NCBI RefSeq assembly: GCF_014131695.1
Contig: NZ_CP036346.1
Location: 3,038,001 to 3,102,000, forward strand
Direction: 5' to 3'
Source of the DNA: Thomasclavelia ramosa DSM 1402
GTDB taxonomy: Bacteria > Bacillota_I > Bacilli_A > Erysipelotrichales > Coprobacillaceae
DNA length: 64,000 nucleotides
Shown here: in pieces, positions 16,787 through 27,535 of the stretch
Position numbering within the stretch: the first letter of the stretch is position 1
Layout of the letters: each line of letters begins with the position of its first letter
Made by a program: the position numbers and the translations under genes
Notes under the pieces: generated by a model
The model's input: only the letters and a program-made list of their open reading frames with translations
What the model was told of the DNA's origin: nothing
Database searches by the model: none

Positions 16787-18694
16787 TTAATGATCACTCA
16801 ATACTTTCTTTTTAAACATTAATACTGAAATAGTATAGATTATATAAAAGATTACTAAAATAACGATAGCACTAACAATATTTACAGTGTATAGTTCTGT
16901 CTTCATAACATTAGCTAGCGCATGAACAGAAAAATATGAGGACAGTACCATCAAAACAAAAGGACAATAATAAGCAAAACGTATCTCATTTCTAATTGAC
17001 CTACTCAATGTTCGTTTACTGATTCCTAGTTTTTTTAGAACATTATATCTCTCTCGATCCTCAAAAGCCTCATTACTCAATTTCATAAAAATGATACTTC
17101 CACTAGCTAAAATGAATACTAAAAACAAGAAAATACAAATAGAGTACATTACTCGAACCCAAGCAATATCCCCACCATTAGGATCATTGGCTAAATAACT
17201 CACATAATCTACAGGTCCATCTTTTACCAAACTATTTAAATAATCAATCGATGCTTGATAATTATTAGAATCTTTTATTTGATAGTTATACATATAAAAC
17301 TCTTGTCCAAAATTTCTTAACTTTTCATATGTGTTATCACTAACAATATAGGTACTAATATTTTCTTGCAATAATCCTAAATATGATGTTGCAGTTTCAT
17401 CAACAATTTGATATTTTTCACCTGCAATTTCTATCACCGGATTAATTTCAGGATCTGAGATATCAAGTAAATATAATCTCGTCAAATTAACTACTTGCTG
17501 ATCATCTAATTTTGGTATATCAAATTCAATTTTAGCCTCTTTTGCGGCTTTTTTTAACTGGCTATATGAAACTACACCATACTGATTATATAGATATTTA
17601 CTTTTAACCATATCTGCATTTAAGGCAATATAGTTTAGACTATTATGATAGTTGAGCTCATTATTACTACTGATTTTTTGAGCAATTTGGTTGCCATCAA
17701 GAGCTTTATTTGCCATCACAGTATAAGTATAAGTATCTCTAAAATGACTGATATTATCGTAGCGTTGTTTCATTGCAAATGAGGTTGCTAAAACGGTAAC
17801 CGAACAAATCATTAAAATCGTTACCATTGCATAAGCACGATAATTCTTTTTTAAACGAAATGCTAAATTATTGACCCACAATGAGCGTTCTTTTTGATAT
17901 AGATAACTTTTGTTTTGAGCTAACTTTTTAATTACAAACGGAATTACCCCATTATATAGAAAATAGATTCCAGCAACAACCAAAACTACTGCATAAAATA
18001 TATAGATAAACGAAGACATATCACCAACCATCATCGCAGCATAATAGCCACCACAAATCAAAACTACCCCAATTACCACTTTTAATAAAGTAATAATTAT
18101 TTTTTCTTCACGTAATTCATTTTGTTTTGATGCTGATAACATATCTAAAACACTGCTTCTTAAAATGTTAATATAGCCTTTAATAATCATAATAGCAAAA
18201 ATCGTGACAAATAAAGCGGTTGTCAGTAATACAGGAATAATACTAAAACTAAATGAAACATCCACGCTTATATCTGATAAGCGTAATAACAACATTGTAA
18301 AAAGTTTAGAAAAAAGCGCTCCACTCCCTAGGCCAATAATTAATGATAAAAGTCCAATCATCGCAACTTCAATTACATACATCTTACCAATTTTTACATT
18401 ATCCAGTCCCATAAAAGTAAAAATTCCAATTTCTTTTTTACGCTGTGATAAAAAAACATTTGTCGCATACCAGATAAAAAAGAAGACAAAAATTATTAAA
18501 ACAATAGAAATAACTTGAATAATAATTGCAATATAATCACTGTTTTTTTCTTTTAAAACATCCATCGCATTAGAAAAAACAATATTTTGAAAATTAAAAA
18601 ACGTAAAAATTGAAAACGATAAAGAAATAATCAAAGCAACATAATTTTTGACACTGCGTTTAAAATTTGAATAAGCTAATTTAAATAAACTCAT
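16787..18694 (-). CDS. BceB-type ABC permease (FtsX-like), antimicrobial peptide module
   Basis: 635 aa. Predicted ten-helix BceB layout: one N-terminal helix, FtsX-like helices around 55-290, a ~200-residue extracellular domain (about 305-510) and three C-terminal helices with the YNVLKKLGISKRTL segment between them. BceB proteins sense and remove lipid II-binding peptides such as bacitracin and pass a flux signal to their histidine kinase. The start overlaps the ATPase gene stop (ATGA), so they are translated together. The full module (response regulator, kinase, ATPase, permease) is present in order. Which peptide it detects cannot be seen. Confidence 0.9.
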   Translation of the reverse strand: MSLFKLAYSNFKRSVKNYVALIISLSFSIFTFFNFQNIVFSNAMDVLKEKNSDYIAIIIQVISIVLIIFVFFFIWYATNVFLSQRKKEIGIFTFMGLDNVKIGKMYVIEVAMIGLLSLIIGLGSGALFSKLFTMLLLRLSDISVDVSFSFSIIPVLLTTALFVTIFAIMIIKGYINILRSSVLDMLSASKQNELREEKIIITLLKVVIGVVLICGGYYAAMMVGDMSSFIYIFYAVVLVVAGIYFLYNGVIPFVIKKLAQNKSYLYQKERSLWVNNLAFRLKKNYRAYAMVTILMICSVTVLATSFAMKQRYDNISHFRDTYTYTVMANKALDGNQIAQKISSNNELNYHNSLNYIALNADMVKSKYLYNQYGVVSYSQLKKAAKEAKIEFDIPKLDDQQVVNLTRLYLLDISDPEINPVIEIAGEKYQIVDETATSYLGLLQENISTYIVSDNTYEKLRNFGQEFYMYNYQIKDSNNYQASIDYLNSLVKDGPVDYVSYLANDPNGGDIAWVRVMYSICIFLFLVFILASGSIIFMKLSNEAFEDRERYNVLKKLGISKRTLSRSIRNEIRFAYYCPFVLMVLSSYFSVHALANVMKTELYTVNIVSAIVILVIFYIIYTISVLMFKKKVLSDH

Positions 18695-19446
18695 TCTTGT
18701 TCACTTCCCATCGAAGCTAGTAAGCTTAAAATTTCATCATAAAACTTTTGTCGCTCACCACTATGATTTAAGCGACATTTAATTGCTCCATCACTAAGCA
18801 TATAAACCTGTTTAGCATAGCTGGCACTATAAGCATCATGAGTTACCATTAAAATCGTTGCATTGCCTGACTCATTCGCTTTTTTCAAAGAAATTAATAA
18901 ATCTTTACTTGATTTAGAATCTAATGCTCCTGTCGGTTCATCAGCAAAAATAATCCGTGGATTAGTAATCAATGCTCGTGCACTGGCACCACGCTGCTTT
19001 TGTCCCCCTGATAATTGATAAGGATATTTATTTAAATGTTCACTTAATCCAAATAAAGAGGCCATCTGTTTAGTCTTTTCAATAATTTCACGGCTTCTCT
19101 TTCCATTTAAACTCAACGGTAAAGCAATATTATCCTGTAAAGTCATATTATCTAATAAATTATAATCTTGAAAAATAAAACCAATTTTCTCCTGTCTAAT
19201 TTTCGACAACCGCTTATTATTAACCTTTGTAATATCCTCACCATCAATAATGATTTCACCACGAGTTGGTTTATCTAAAGTTGATAACATATTTAATAAA
19301 GTCGATTTACCTGCTCCAGAAGGTCCCATAATTGCAATAAAATCATTTTCATAAATGTCTAAATTAATATTTTTTAATACTTTAGTCTGATAATCTTTAC
19401 CACCATAACTTTTAACGAGATTTTTTATTTCCACAATCTTTCTCAT
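18691..19446 (-). CDS. BceA-type ABC transporter ATPase
   Basis: 251 aa with Walker A GPSGAGKST (~40-48), Q-loop FQDYNLLD, signature LSGGQKQRG and Walker B IIFADEPTGALD, then the switch His in VTHD. This is the LolD/MacB-like class that partners FtsX-type permeases. Strong GGAGG before the ATG. A separate promoter just upstream (see that entry) suggests peptide-inducible expression of the transporter genes, as in Bce systems. The stop codon TGA overlaps the permease start. Confidence 0.93.
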   Translation of the reverse strand: MRKIVEIKNLVKSYGGKDYQTKVLKNINLDIYENDFIAIMGPSGAGKSTLLNMLSTLDKPTRGEIIIDGEDITKVNNKRLSKIRQEKIGFIFQDYNLLDNMTLQDNIALPLSLNGKRSREIIEKTKQMASLFGLSEHLNKYPYQLSGGQKQRGASARALITNPRIIFADEPTGALDSKSSKDLLISLKKANESGNATILMVTHDAYSASYAKQVYMLSDGAIKCRLNHSGERQKFYDEILSLLASMGSEQE

Positions 19447-19463
19447 TTTTAATTCCTCCTTAG

Positions 19464-19523
19464 ATTACAACTAAAGTTTACCAACTAATCAAGAAAAAAT
19501 CCTAACGCTTATCTAACAGTTAG
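19464..19523 (-). promoter_or_regulatory. Candidate BceR-dependent promoter of the transporter genes
   Basis: Within the 94-base gap between kinase and ATPase genes, the minus strand shows -35 TTGATT (19487-19492), a 17-base spacer and -10 TGTAAT (19464-19469). Upstream lie a CTAAC-T-GTTAG dyad (19513-19523) and a further GTTAG copy, which may be the response regulator's sites. Confidence 0.5.
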
Positions 19524-19540
19524 CTCTATAATCTTACATT

Positions 19541-20539
19541 TTAGTAATCTAGCATGAAATATTCTGCATTATCTTCAAATTGTAATTTAAAGCGGCTTCC
19601 TGAGCAAAAAGTATTATCATAGATAACTTTAATGCCTAACTTCTCTGCTATCTCTTTAACAAAATATAAACCCATTCCCGTTGAGCGATAGTCTCCATCA
19701 CGAAGATTATGACCGATAAAGCCACGGTCAAATATATATGGAGCATCTTCCGATGCAATTCCGATTCCATTATCTTCAACAATAAGTTCTAATCCATCAT
19801 GATCTTCTCTAATATAAAAAGTCAAATTTGGTTCTGTTTGTTTATATTTAATCGAGTTGGTAATGAACTGGTCCAGCATATATGTTAACCAGCGCCGATC
19901 ACTATAAACATACTCATTCTCTACCTTTAAATTAATTTTAAAATGATCATTAATTAAGAAATAAGATTGATGTTTTATCGCTTCCTTAATAACTTGAGAT
20001 AAAAAAACTTTCTCTATTTTAATATCATTCACAGGATTTCTAAGCTTACTAGACATTAACATTGTATTTAATAATAATTGAATTTGTTCAATAGTTAAAC
20101 GCATTTGTTTTTTTAAAACTAGATCTTGATTACGTTCATTCATTAAGCGCATTGAAGCAATCGGCAACTTAGCTTCATGTGACCATCTAGAAATATAATC
20201 CGATAATTCTTGTATTTGAGTACTTAAGTGATTAATTTCTTCATGATAATATAAATCGTTTTGCTCAATAACACTAAGTGCTTGCAACGATAAATAGCTT
20301 TTTAATTCCTTTGTGGTCAAAAAATTATTAGTTTTCATTATTTTTTCAACTGCTCGGTATTTCACATTTCCATAAATAAAGATCGTAATCCCAATAAAAA
20401 TTAAAATAACATCCAAATAAACCAGATCACTTAAATATAAGCGACTACCACACAAATATAAAAAATAAATATTAATAAATACTAAAACTAACATTCCACC
20501 TACAATAGGCCGTAATTTCTCTTTTAAATAATTAATCAA
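19541..20539 (-). CDS. BceS-type intramembrane-sensing histidine kinase
   Basis: 332 aa. Two membrane helices (about 12-30 and 37-55) joined by only a few outside residues, so it has no sensor domain; this is the intramembrane-sensing class that listens to a BceAB transporter. The phosphoacceptor is in SRWSHEAKLPIASM, the N box in DQFITNSIKY, and the ATP lid includes DNGIGI and GMGLYF. The start is a TTG overlapping the response regulator stop by eight bases; the next ATG would cut into the first helix. Confidence 0.9.
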   Translation of the reverse strand: MINYLKEKLRPIVGGMLVLVFINIYFLYLCGSRLYLSDLVYLDVILIFIGITIFIYGNVKYRAVEKIMKTNNFLTTKELKSYLSLQALSVIEQNDLYYHEEINHLSTQIQELSDYISRWSHEAKLPIASMRLMNERNQDLVLKKQMRLTIEQIQLLLNTMLMSSKLRNPVNDIKIEKVFLSQVIKEAIKHQSYFLINDHFKINLKVENEYVYSDRRWLTYMLDQFITNSIKYKQTEPNLTFYIREDHDGLELIVEDNGIGIASEDAPYIFDRGFIGHNLRDGDYRSTGMGLYFVKEIAEKLGIKVIYDNTFCSGSRFKLQFEDNAEYFMLDY

Positions 20540-21203
20540 TATAATAACCTACTCCCTTTTTCGTCTTAATAATATCTTTTCCATTCGTTAATTCCTTTAA
20601 TTTATTTCGTAGACGTGAAATATGAACCGATAAAGTCGCATCAGTAACAAATTCATCAGTATTCCACAATGTCATCATCAACTGTTCCCTGGTTACCCAG
20701 TTGCCTCGTTGCCCTAATAGTGTCGACATTATCTTACCTTCTGATTTAGTCAATTCTAAAACTTTATTTTGATATACAAATCGCCCCCTCACAATATCAT
20801 AAGAGGTATCCTCATCAAGATATTCTTTTTCCAAATGTTTATATTCATAAGTTCTTCTCAATATTGCTTTTATTTTCACCAACAGCAATTCTAAATCAAA
20901 TGGTTTTTCAATATAATCATCGCCTCCAGCTGACAGTGCCAGAATTTTATCAGCATTTTGCTCTCGACTAGAAATAAATAATATTGGTACTGTGGAATTT
21001 TCCCTTATCTTTTGACACCAGTAAAAACCATCATAAAAAGGCAAATTAATATCTAATAAAATCAAATCCGGCTGATATGTACAATATACTTGATCTACAT
21101 GCTTAAAATCCTCAAGATACTTTGCCTGAAAATTCCACTTAACACATAATAATTGCAATTCACGCGCCAAGATCAAATCATCTTCAACTATCATGATTTT
21201 CAT
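20532..21203 (-). CDS. BceR-type OmpR-family response regulator
   Basis: 223 aa. Receiver domain with VEDD acidic pocket, phosphoacceptor Asp in LILLDINLP, Thr/Ser switch in PILFISS and the KPFDLELL lysine; C-terminal winged helix (SEGKIMSTLL...VSRLRNKLKE, ending KTKKGVGYYI). The ATG at 21201-21203 is chosen since AAGGAG lies eight bases upstream; a TTG three codons earlier is too close to it. The -10 is TATAAT with a poor -35, and a BceR-like box lies further up, so the kinase-regulator genes are probably autoregulated. Confidence 0.93.
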   Translation of the reverse strand: MKIMIVEDDLILARELQLLCVKWNFQAKYLEDFKHVDQVYCTYQPDLILLDINLPFYDGFYWCQKIRENSTVPILFISSREQNADKILALSAGGDDYIEKPFDLELLLVKIKAILRRTYEYKHLEKEYLDEDTSYDIVRGRFVYQNKVLELTKSEGKIMSTLLGQRGNWVTREQLMMTLWNTDEFVTDATLSVHISRLRNKLKELTNGKDIIKTKKGVGYYID

Positions 21204-21268
21204 TCTCTTCAACTCCTTTTATTCATTATACTATCGCCTCTTAAGATAGCCTAGTAATTTAACCAACC

Positions 21269-21282
21269 TTACAAAACTGTTA
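21269..21282. promoter_or_regulatory. BceR-like binding box upstream of the response regulator gene
   Basis: TTACA-AAAC-TGTTA matches the TnACA-N4-TGTnA consensus described for BceR-like regulators. It sits about 65 bases before the response regulator start and about 40 bases above a TATAAT -10 box lacking a good -35. Confidence 0.55.
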
Positions 21283-21288
21283 GAAAAA

Positions 21289-21310
21289 AAACTAGATCGC
21301 AATCTAGTTT
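21289..21310 (-). terminator. Terminator of the GDPD gene
   Basis: AAACTAGAT / ATCTAGTTT hairpin followed on the minus strand by TTTTTTTCT, at the stop of the phosphodiesterase gene. Confidence 0.8.
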
Positions 21311-23424
21311 TAACTATCAGGATATCCTGACCCATGATGATAATAATACTGATAATTATTCTCTTTGAATTTATCGACTGCTTTTCTCCCCCGATTAGGA
21401 TAATTAGTAATGATTCCACTAACCCCAAGTTCAAGATACTGTATCATCCTACTTTCATCATCTACTGTCCATACATAAACAGGAACCCAATTACGATTAG
21501 CCTTTTCTACAAAACTCACTGTAGCTCGATTTTCTTCTATCGCCAAAAAGTCGATACCTTGGTTCCATAATGATCCTTCAATATCTCCAGCACTACCATA
21601 AATACAATATCCAATCCACCATTCAGGACGCTGACTTTGAAGATATTGAACAGTATCTAAATCAAGCGACATGTAGATAGCCTGCTTTTGATAATCATTT
21701 TTCTCTATAACATCAATAATTTTTTTAGCTAGTTTTTCTCCATTACCGCCCTCAACTTTTAACTCAATCAAAAGTCCCATTTTAGTGCTATTCTTTTTTA
21801 ACTTTTTAATCAAATGATCTAGCGTCGGAATTTTATCAGTGTATTCGTTATGATAAACCAAGGTTTCACTTAATTGTTTAGCAGTCATATTTTTTACTTT
21901 TTCATCTTTATGTGCCAATCGCGACAAATCTGCATCATGAATCACAACAGGAACCCCGTCTTTAGATAATTGCACATCAATTTCTGCATAATCCGCTCCT
22001 TTATCAGCTGCTGTCATGATAGCTCCATCTGTATTTTCAACCCCGTAAATTGAACCACGATGACCGATTACCCATGGATGATGGAGCATCAACGGTTGTT
22101 CTAAATACATACCTACTAGACAAACAGAAATAAAAGCTAAGAGTGCTGTAACCATTCTAGGATGATGATTATATAAGCGAGAATTATTTAAAGTTCGTTT
22201 AATTAAGCGATAAGGCAAAAACAGCAAACCACTATCATCTTCAAATTCCTGACCATTTTTTCTTTTTTCATAACGAATAATAATACTAGCAGCAAAATAC
22301 ATCAACAAAACAACAATTAAGATAGCTGATAAAATATATATTGAATTAGGAAAAAGATAAGTAATCAAGATAAACATACAGGGCCAAAAAACAAGGTTGA
22401 TCATCCCACGATACTTTTGATAAAAATGTGTTTCAAAAAAATATTTATCCAAGCTTTGAAAAAAACGATTACCATGAATTTGTGCTTTTAATAAAGTTCG
22501 GTCAAATAAGCGATTAAATTCTAAATCCACCTTTACTTTCAATAGTTCAGGCTCGTGCTTACCCATAACACCTATTAAATATTGATAGAAAACAATCATC
22601 AAGACCATGATTATTAATGTATATATGATGTATTCCAATAAATAAATTCTAAATCTCGAAGAAATAATTAAATTCTTTAAAAAATAACGATTAAAATCCG
22701 CATTTTTTATTAAAGCATCTGGTAATATTTGAATTAATCCATTCTCAAGAACGATCCAAATACCCATTATTCCAATTAATGAAATACGTTCTTTTAATGT
22801 CAATAATTTATGGAACTTTATATTTTCTTTAAAGGCTTTAATAATATTTTCTTTTTTTAAAATCATTAAAACCGGTACAAAAAACATTAATCCATAAATT
22901 CCAAAATACAATCCATAGATTAAACATATTAAAATATTCCCTTGAAAAGTTAAGCTCAATTCTCCAAAAATAAAATTAGGAATTTTTAAACTTGGTATCA
23001 ATGAGTTTATATAACCAAGATGCACTAATGGTAAAATAAATAAAAAGAATATTCCTGTTAAAATACTACTAGGATGCTTTAAACAACTCAAATTTAATAA
23101 CGAGGTTTTCATTACCTCATAAATTCGAAAATCTTTATTTTGCTTATTTAAAGTAATCATATTGATCAGTACACTAAATTCATATCCAATTGCAATTACT
23201 GCCATCATCATAATAATTAAAACAACTGTAATCCCTTCAAGATTTAAGAAATTAAATAATATGTATTGGTTAAATGCAGCTCCGCTGGAATTATTATTTA
23301 AATATATTTGAAGAATTTTATTAATCAATGGACTGATAATTAGGAATATTGCAAATTTATAGAAAATCTCAAATTTTAGGATTTTAAAAAAGAGATGTTT
23401 AAAGTTTTTTAATTTATCTTTCAT
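21310..23424 (-). CDS. Membrane-anchored glycerophosphodiester phosphodiesterase
   Basis: 704 aa. The first ~430 residues form a multi-helix glycerophosphoryl diester phosphodiesterase membrane domain; the rest is a GDPD TIM barrel with catalytic HRGSIYGVENT (~455-465), metal ligands in AEIDVQLSKDG and VIHDADLSRL, and a late EENRA segment. It hydrolyses glycerophosphodiesters at the cell surface, releasing glycerol-3-phosphate from lipid head groups or lipoteichoic acid-type polymers. The ATG at 23422-23424 has GGGGTG upstream; an in-frame GTG two codons earlier overlaps it. It lies upstream of the Bce genes on the same strand but is separated by its own terminator. Confidence 0.88.
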   Translation of the reverse strand: MKDKLKNFKHLFFKILKFEIFYKFAIFLIISPLINKILQIYLNNNSSGAAFNQYILFNFLNLEGITVVLIIMMMAVIAIGYEFSVLINMITLNKQNKDFRIYEVMKTSLLNLSCLKHPSSILTGIFFLFILPLVHLGYINSLIPSLKIPNFIFGELSLTFQGNILICLIYGLYFGIYGLMFFVPVLMILKKENIIKAFKENIKFHKLLTLKERISLIGIMGIWIVLENGLIQILPDALIKNADFNRYFLKNLIISSRFRIYLLEYIIYTLIIMVLMIVFYQYLIGVMGKHEPELLKVKVDLEFNRLFDRTLLKAQIHGNRFFQSLDKYFFETHFYQKYRGMINLVFWPCMFILITYLFPNSIYILSAILIVVLLMYFAASIIIRYEKRKNGQEFEDDSGLLFLPYRLIKRTLNNSRLYNHHPRMVTALLAFISVCLVGMYLEQPLMLHHPWVIGHRGSIYGVENTDGAIMTAADKGADYAEIDVQLSKDGVPVVIHDADLSRLAHKDEKVKNMTAKQLSETLVYHNEYTDKIPTLDHLIKKLKKNSTKMGLLIELKVEGGNGEKLAKKIIDVIEKNDYQKQAIYMSLDLDTVQYLQSQRPEWWIGYCIYGSAGDIEGSLWNQGIDFLAIEENRATVSFVEKANRNWVPVYVWTVDDESRMIQYLELGVSGIITNYPNRGRKAVDKFKENNYQYYYHHGSGYPDS

Positions 23425-23506
23425 TTTCACACCCCCAATATGACTTATTCTATCATTATTACCAATTTATTGTTATTAATAATCCTTAAAAATTTTCTTA
23501 AAAAAA

Positions 23507-23524
23507 ACTACCCTTCCGGCAGTT
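23507..23524 (-). terminator. Terminator of the ASCH-like gene
   Basis: AACTGCC-GGAA-GGGTAGTT hairpin (one G-T pair) followed by TTTTTTAAG on the minus strand, touching the gene's stop codon. Confidence 0.75.
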
Positions 23525-23979
23525 TACTTAAATCTAGCATTATTATAGTTGTAGGGGATACTCGTTCCTACTACAACATCTTCAATTCTATCAAGAATCA
23601 ACCAATCATCCATATTCCCCTGATGATCAAAATCTAATGGTTTAATTGCTTCTACATCTGTAAATTCAACTAAACACAAACATTTTTTATGCCAGCGAAC
23701 TTGTTGTTTTGGCGTTAAATCTAATTTATCTTGATACTTTAATAATATTTCATTTATTTCATCTTCACTTAATTTAATAAAATTTAAAACGTTAACTACT
23801 CTTGCTTTTGCTGTTATTTTTTTAGTTCCTTTTTCCATGAAATATAATACTTCGTCATTGAATACTCTACTATGAGGAATCTTGCGTCCTGCTGCTCCTC
23901 GAATTATCATTGTTTTTTTGCCACTCATAATCTTTTCTAAGACTTTTTCTTTATTGTCTAAATATACTAAATGTATCAT
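23524..23979 (-). CDS. ASCH/PUA-like domain protein, unknown function
   Basis: 151 aa. The N-terminal pattern (KVLEKIMSGKKTMIIRGAAG, 13-32) followed by small-strand-rich sequence (VLYFMEKGTKKITAKARVV) resembles ASCH domains: a GxKT motif and then a beta-barrel lining an RNA or nucleotide groove. The middle is a helical insertion (LSEDEINEILLKY). ASCH proteins bind RNA or hydrolyse modified nucleosides in known cases; nothing here proves either. A clean GAGGTG RBS precedes the ATG. It stands alone, between the GDPD and MerR genes. Confidence 0.5.
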   Translation of the reverse strand: MIHLVYLDNKEKVLEKIMSGKKTMIIRGAAGRKIPHSRVFNDEVLYFMEKGTKKITAKARVVNVLNFIKLSEDEINEILLKYQDKLDLTPKQQVRWHKKCLCLVEFTDVEAIKPLDFDHQGNMDDWLILDRIEDVVVGTSIPYNYNNARFK

Positions 23980-24023
23980 CTAATCACCTCAAATTTATTA
24001 TAAAGCCTCTAGTAACTAGAGAG

Positions 24024-24842
24024 TCAAATGCTTTTTACAGGAATTCTTAGTTCAGTCACAAATTCATTTTCATCATTAGTAAAGATAGGATCTATTAAAT
24101 AATATTCTAATGCTGGCCCACACATTACTAAATTATTTTTTTTCATCCATTCCATCATAAGAGTATAAGTCTTATATTCATCTCGATAAGGCCCATAATG
24201 AAGAGCAGAAACACATAAATAACCAGGTTCTTTTCTAACTACTCCACCAATTTCATGATTTAAATCAATTTGAATAGAAACTTCAATATCAGCACAATCG
24301 GGATCATATTGCTGATAATCATCATAATAACGCGCCATTATATTTCCTATCGGCTCTAAATTATTCTTACGACATAAAGTATTTAATTCACTAAATCGAC
24401 GCATAAAGGCTGCTTGGTCTGCTAAACCTTGTTGACGAACATAAGCAATATAAATTTCCGGTATTTCCTTTAATTGTAAATGCAACTGATGATCTTGATA
24501 CTTTAGACACTCCAAAAAGAATCCTAAACGTTTCTCTAATTTATTTAATTCAGCTATTGTTTTTTTTAATTCAGCATGTTTTTGATTCAAGGTTTCTTCA
24601 CTCAAAGAAACGGAATTATTTGCAAGCTGATGTTTAATCTCTTTAATTGAATACCCCTGAATCTTAAATTGATTAATAATATTAGCTTGTAATATCTGAT
24701 GTCTAGCGTAATAACGATAGCTTGATTCAATATCCCTTTTTTCAGGGACTAATAGCCCGATTTCATCATAGTAACGTAAGGTCCGTATCGGAATATTACA
24801 AATTTCTGCAATCTCACCTATCGAATAATATTCTTTATCCAT
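24024..24842 (-). CDS. MerR-family regulator with GyrI-like effector domain
   Basis: 272 aa. MerR helix-turn-helix at the N-terminus (YSIGEIAEICNIPIRTLRYY, then GLLVPEKRD), a coiled-coil linker (~80-115), and a GyrI-like pocket from about residue 120 (LKEIPEIYIAYVRQQG) ending FVTELRIPV. Such regulators bind lipophilic drugs. The start overlaps the HxlR stop by eight bases (ATGGATAA), with GGAG upstream, so it is coupled to the HxlR gene. No transporter gene follows, so the target is elsewhere or the divergent flavin reductase. Confidence 0.85.
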   Translation of the reverse strand: MDKEYYSIGEIAEICNIPIRTLRYYDEIGLLVPEKRDIESSYRYYARHQILQANIINQFKIQGYSIKEIKHQLANNSVSLSEETLNQKHAELKKTIAELNKLEKRLGFFLECLKYQDHQLHLQLKEIPEIYIAYVRQQGLADQAAFMRRFSELNTLCRKNNLEPIGNIMARYYDDYQQYDPDCADIEVSIQIDLNHEIGGVVRKEPGYLCVSALHYGPYRDEYKTYTLMMEWMKKNNLVMCGPALEYYLIDPIFTNDENEFVTELRIPVKSI

Positions 24843-25167
24843 GATTATCTCCATCATTAATGTGTTCATGTCCCCACTTGCATAAACATTCTAACACCGG
24901 CATCAATGTTAAACCACGTGGAGACAATGAATATTCAACTTTAGGCGGGACTTGCGGATACTCATTGCGAATGATCAAGTCGTCCTTTTCCAATTCTTTT
25001 AACTGAGTGCTTAGCATTTTATGTGTAATTGTTCCTAATGCACGTTTTAACTCACTATATCGTAGTACTTGTTTTTTCCATAACCAAAATAATATGTGCA
25101 TTTTCCATTTGCCATCGATCAAAGACATTGCATATGCAAATGGTCTTACATTTACTTCATCGTTCAT
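24835..25167 (-). CDS. HxlR-family transcriptional regulator
   Basis: 110 aa, a complete HxlR-type winged helix: the region before helix 1 (PFAYAMSLIDGKWKMHILFWL), YSELKRALGTITHKMLSTQL recognition segment, and wing (YPQVPPKVEYSLSPRG). HxlR proteins often sense aldehydes, quinones or redox state and control a divergent oxidoreductase. Here it diverges from a flavin reductase-like gene across a palindromic region, and is followed by a coupled MerR gene. The conserved Cys of redox HxlR types is not at the usual N-terminal place, so the signal is unknown. Confidence 0.88.
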   Translation of the reverse strand: MNDEVNVRPFAYAMSLIDGKWKMHILFWLWKKQVLRYSELKRALGTITHKMLSTQLKELEKDDLIIRNEYPQVPPKVEYSLSPRGLTLMPVLECLCKWGHEHINDGDNHG

Positions 25168-25186
25168 TTTTACTCTCCTTTTAGAT

Positions 25187-25211
25187 AGTATCTTACTTAT
25201 AAGTGTATACT
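25187..25211. promoter_or_regulatory. HxlR operator candidate in the divergent promoter region
   Basis: Outer arms AGTAT (25187-25191) and ATACT (25207-25211) enclose a perfect ACTTATAAGT palindrome (25195-25204). It lies 20 bases before the HxlR start and between the two divergent genes, as HxlR operators do. The same TATACTT element recurs at the second HxlR gene near 57.68 kb. Confidence 0.5.
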
Positions 25212-25271
25212 TGTTATTAATTTAGTTCTAATTTATCATATAGTTATTAAAATAACAAGGAGGCTAATTAG

Positions 25272-25808
25272 ATGAAAAAACAAATAAATGTATTTGATTA
25301 TGCTAAAGAAATTATGGAAGCTGTTCAAACTGGCGTTCTTTTAACAACTAAAGTTGATGATAAAGTCAATAGTATGACAATTTCCTGGGGAACCTTAGGA
25401 ATTGAATGAGCAACAGAATTATTTACTGTTTTTGTAAGAGAACATCGTTTCACTAAAGAACAGATAGAAAAAAATCCTGAATTTACAATCAATATTCCTT
25501 TAGGTGCTTTTGATAAGAAAATTTTAGGGGTTTGCGGTACGAAATCAGGAAGAGATATTGATAAAGTTAAAGAACTTGGGCCTACTTTAGAAGATCCTGA
25601 TAAAATATCAGTTCCAGGTATTAAAGAGCTTCCTTTGACACTTGAATGTAAAATTGTCTATCAACAAGTACAAGATAAAAATGCAATTACTCCAAACAAT
25701 TTAGAACGTTTTTATCCTCAAGATGTTGATAGTTCATTCTATGGAGCAAATAAAGATTTACACACGGCTTATTATGGCCAAATCATTAATGCTTATATTA
25801 TTGAATAA
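25272..25808 (+). pseudogene. Flavin reductase-like protein interrupted by UGA at a Trp position
   Basis: One continuous frame of 178 codons with a single in-frame TGA (25407-25409, codon 46). The product reads MTISWGTLGIE, stop, ATELFTVFVREHRFTKEQ, then NPEFTINIPLGAFDKKIL and VCGTKSGRDIDKVKEL: a flavin reductase-like FMN-binding split barrel. Family members have Trp after GIE, so a TGG-to-TGA change explains the stop. RBS (AAGGAGG), frame, terminator and HxlR neighbour are all intact, so the lesion is recent or the UGA is read through. It is not a general recoding, since neighbours stop at UGA. The enzyme would be an NAD(P)H-linked flavoprotein reductase. Confidence 0.8.
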
Positions 25809-25816
25809 ATAGAAAA

Positions 25817-25837
25817 GTCCGGTTAATTATTCCGGAC
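25817..25837. terminator. Bidirectional terminator between flavin reductase and GH1 genes
   Basis: GTCCGG / CCGGAC arms with a nine-base loop, with AAAA on the left and ATTTT on the right, between converging genes. Confidence 0.75.
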
Positions 25838-25844
25838 ATTTTCA

Positions 25845-27530
<1,686 letters not shown>

Positions 27531-27535
<5 letters not shown>

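Noticed and set aside
23440-23637. Plus-strand frames opposite the GDPD and ASCH-like genes
   Set aside because: They lie antisense to well supported genes, have no RBS and show no family pattern.
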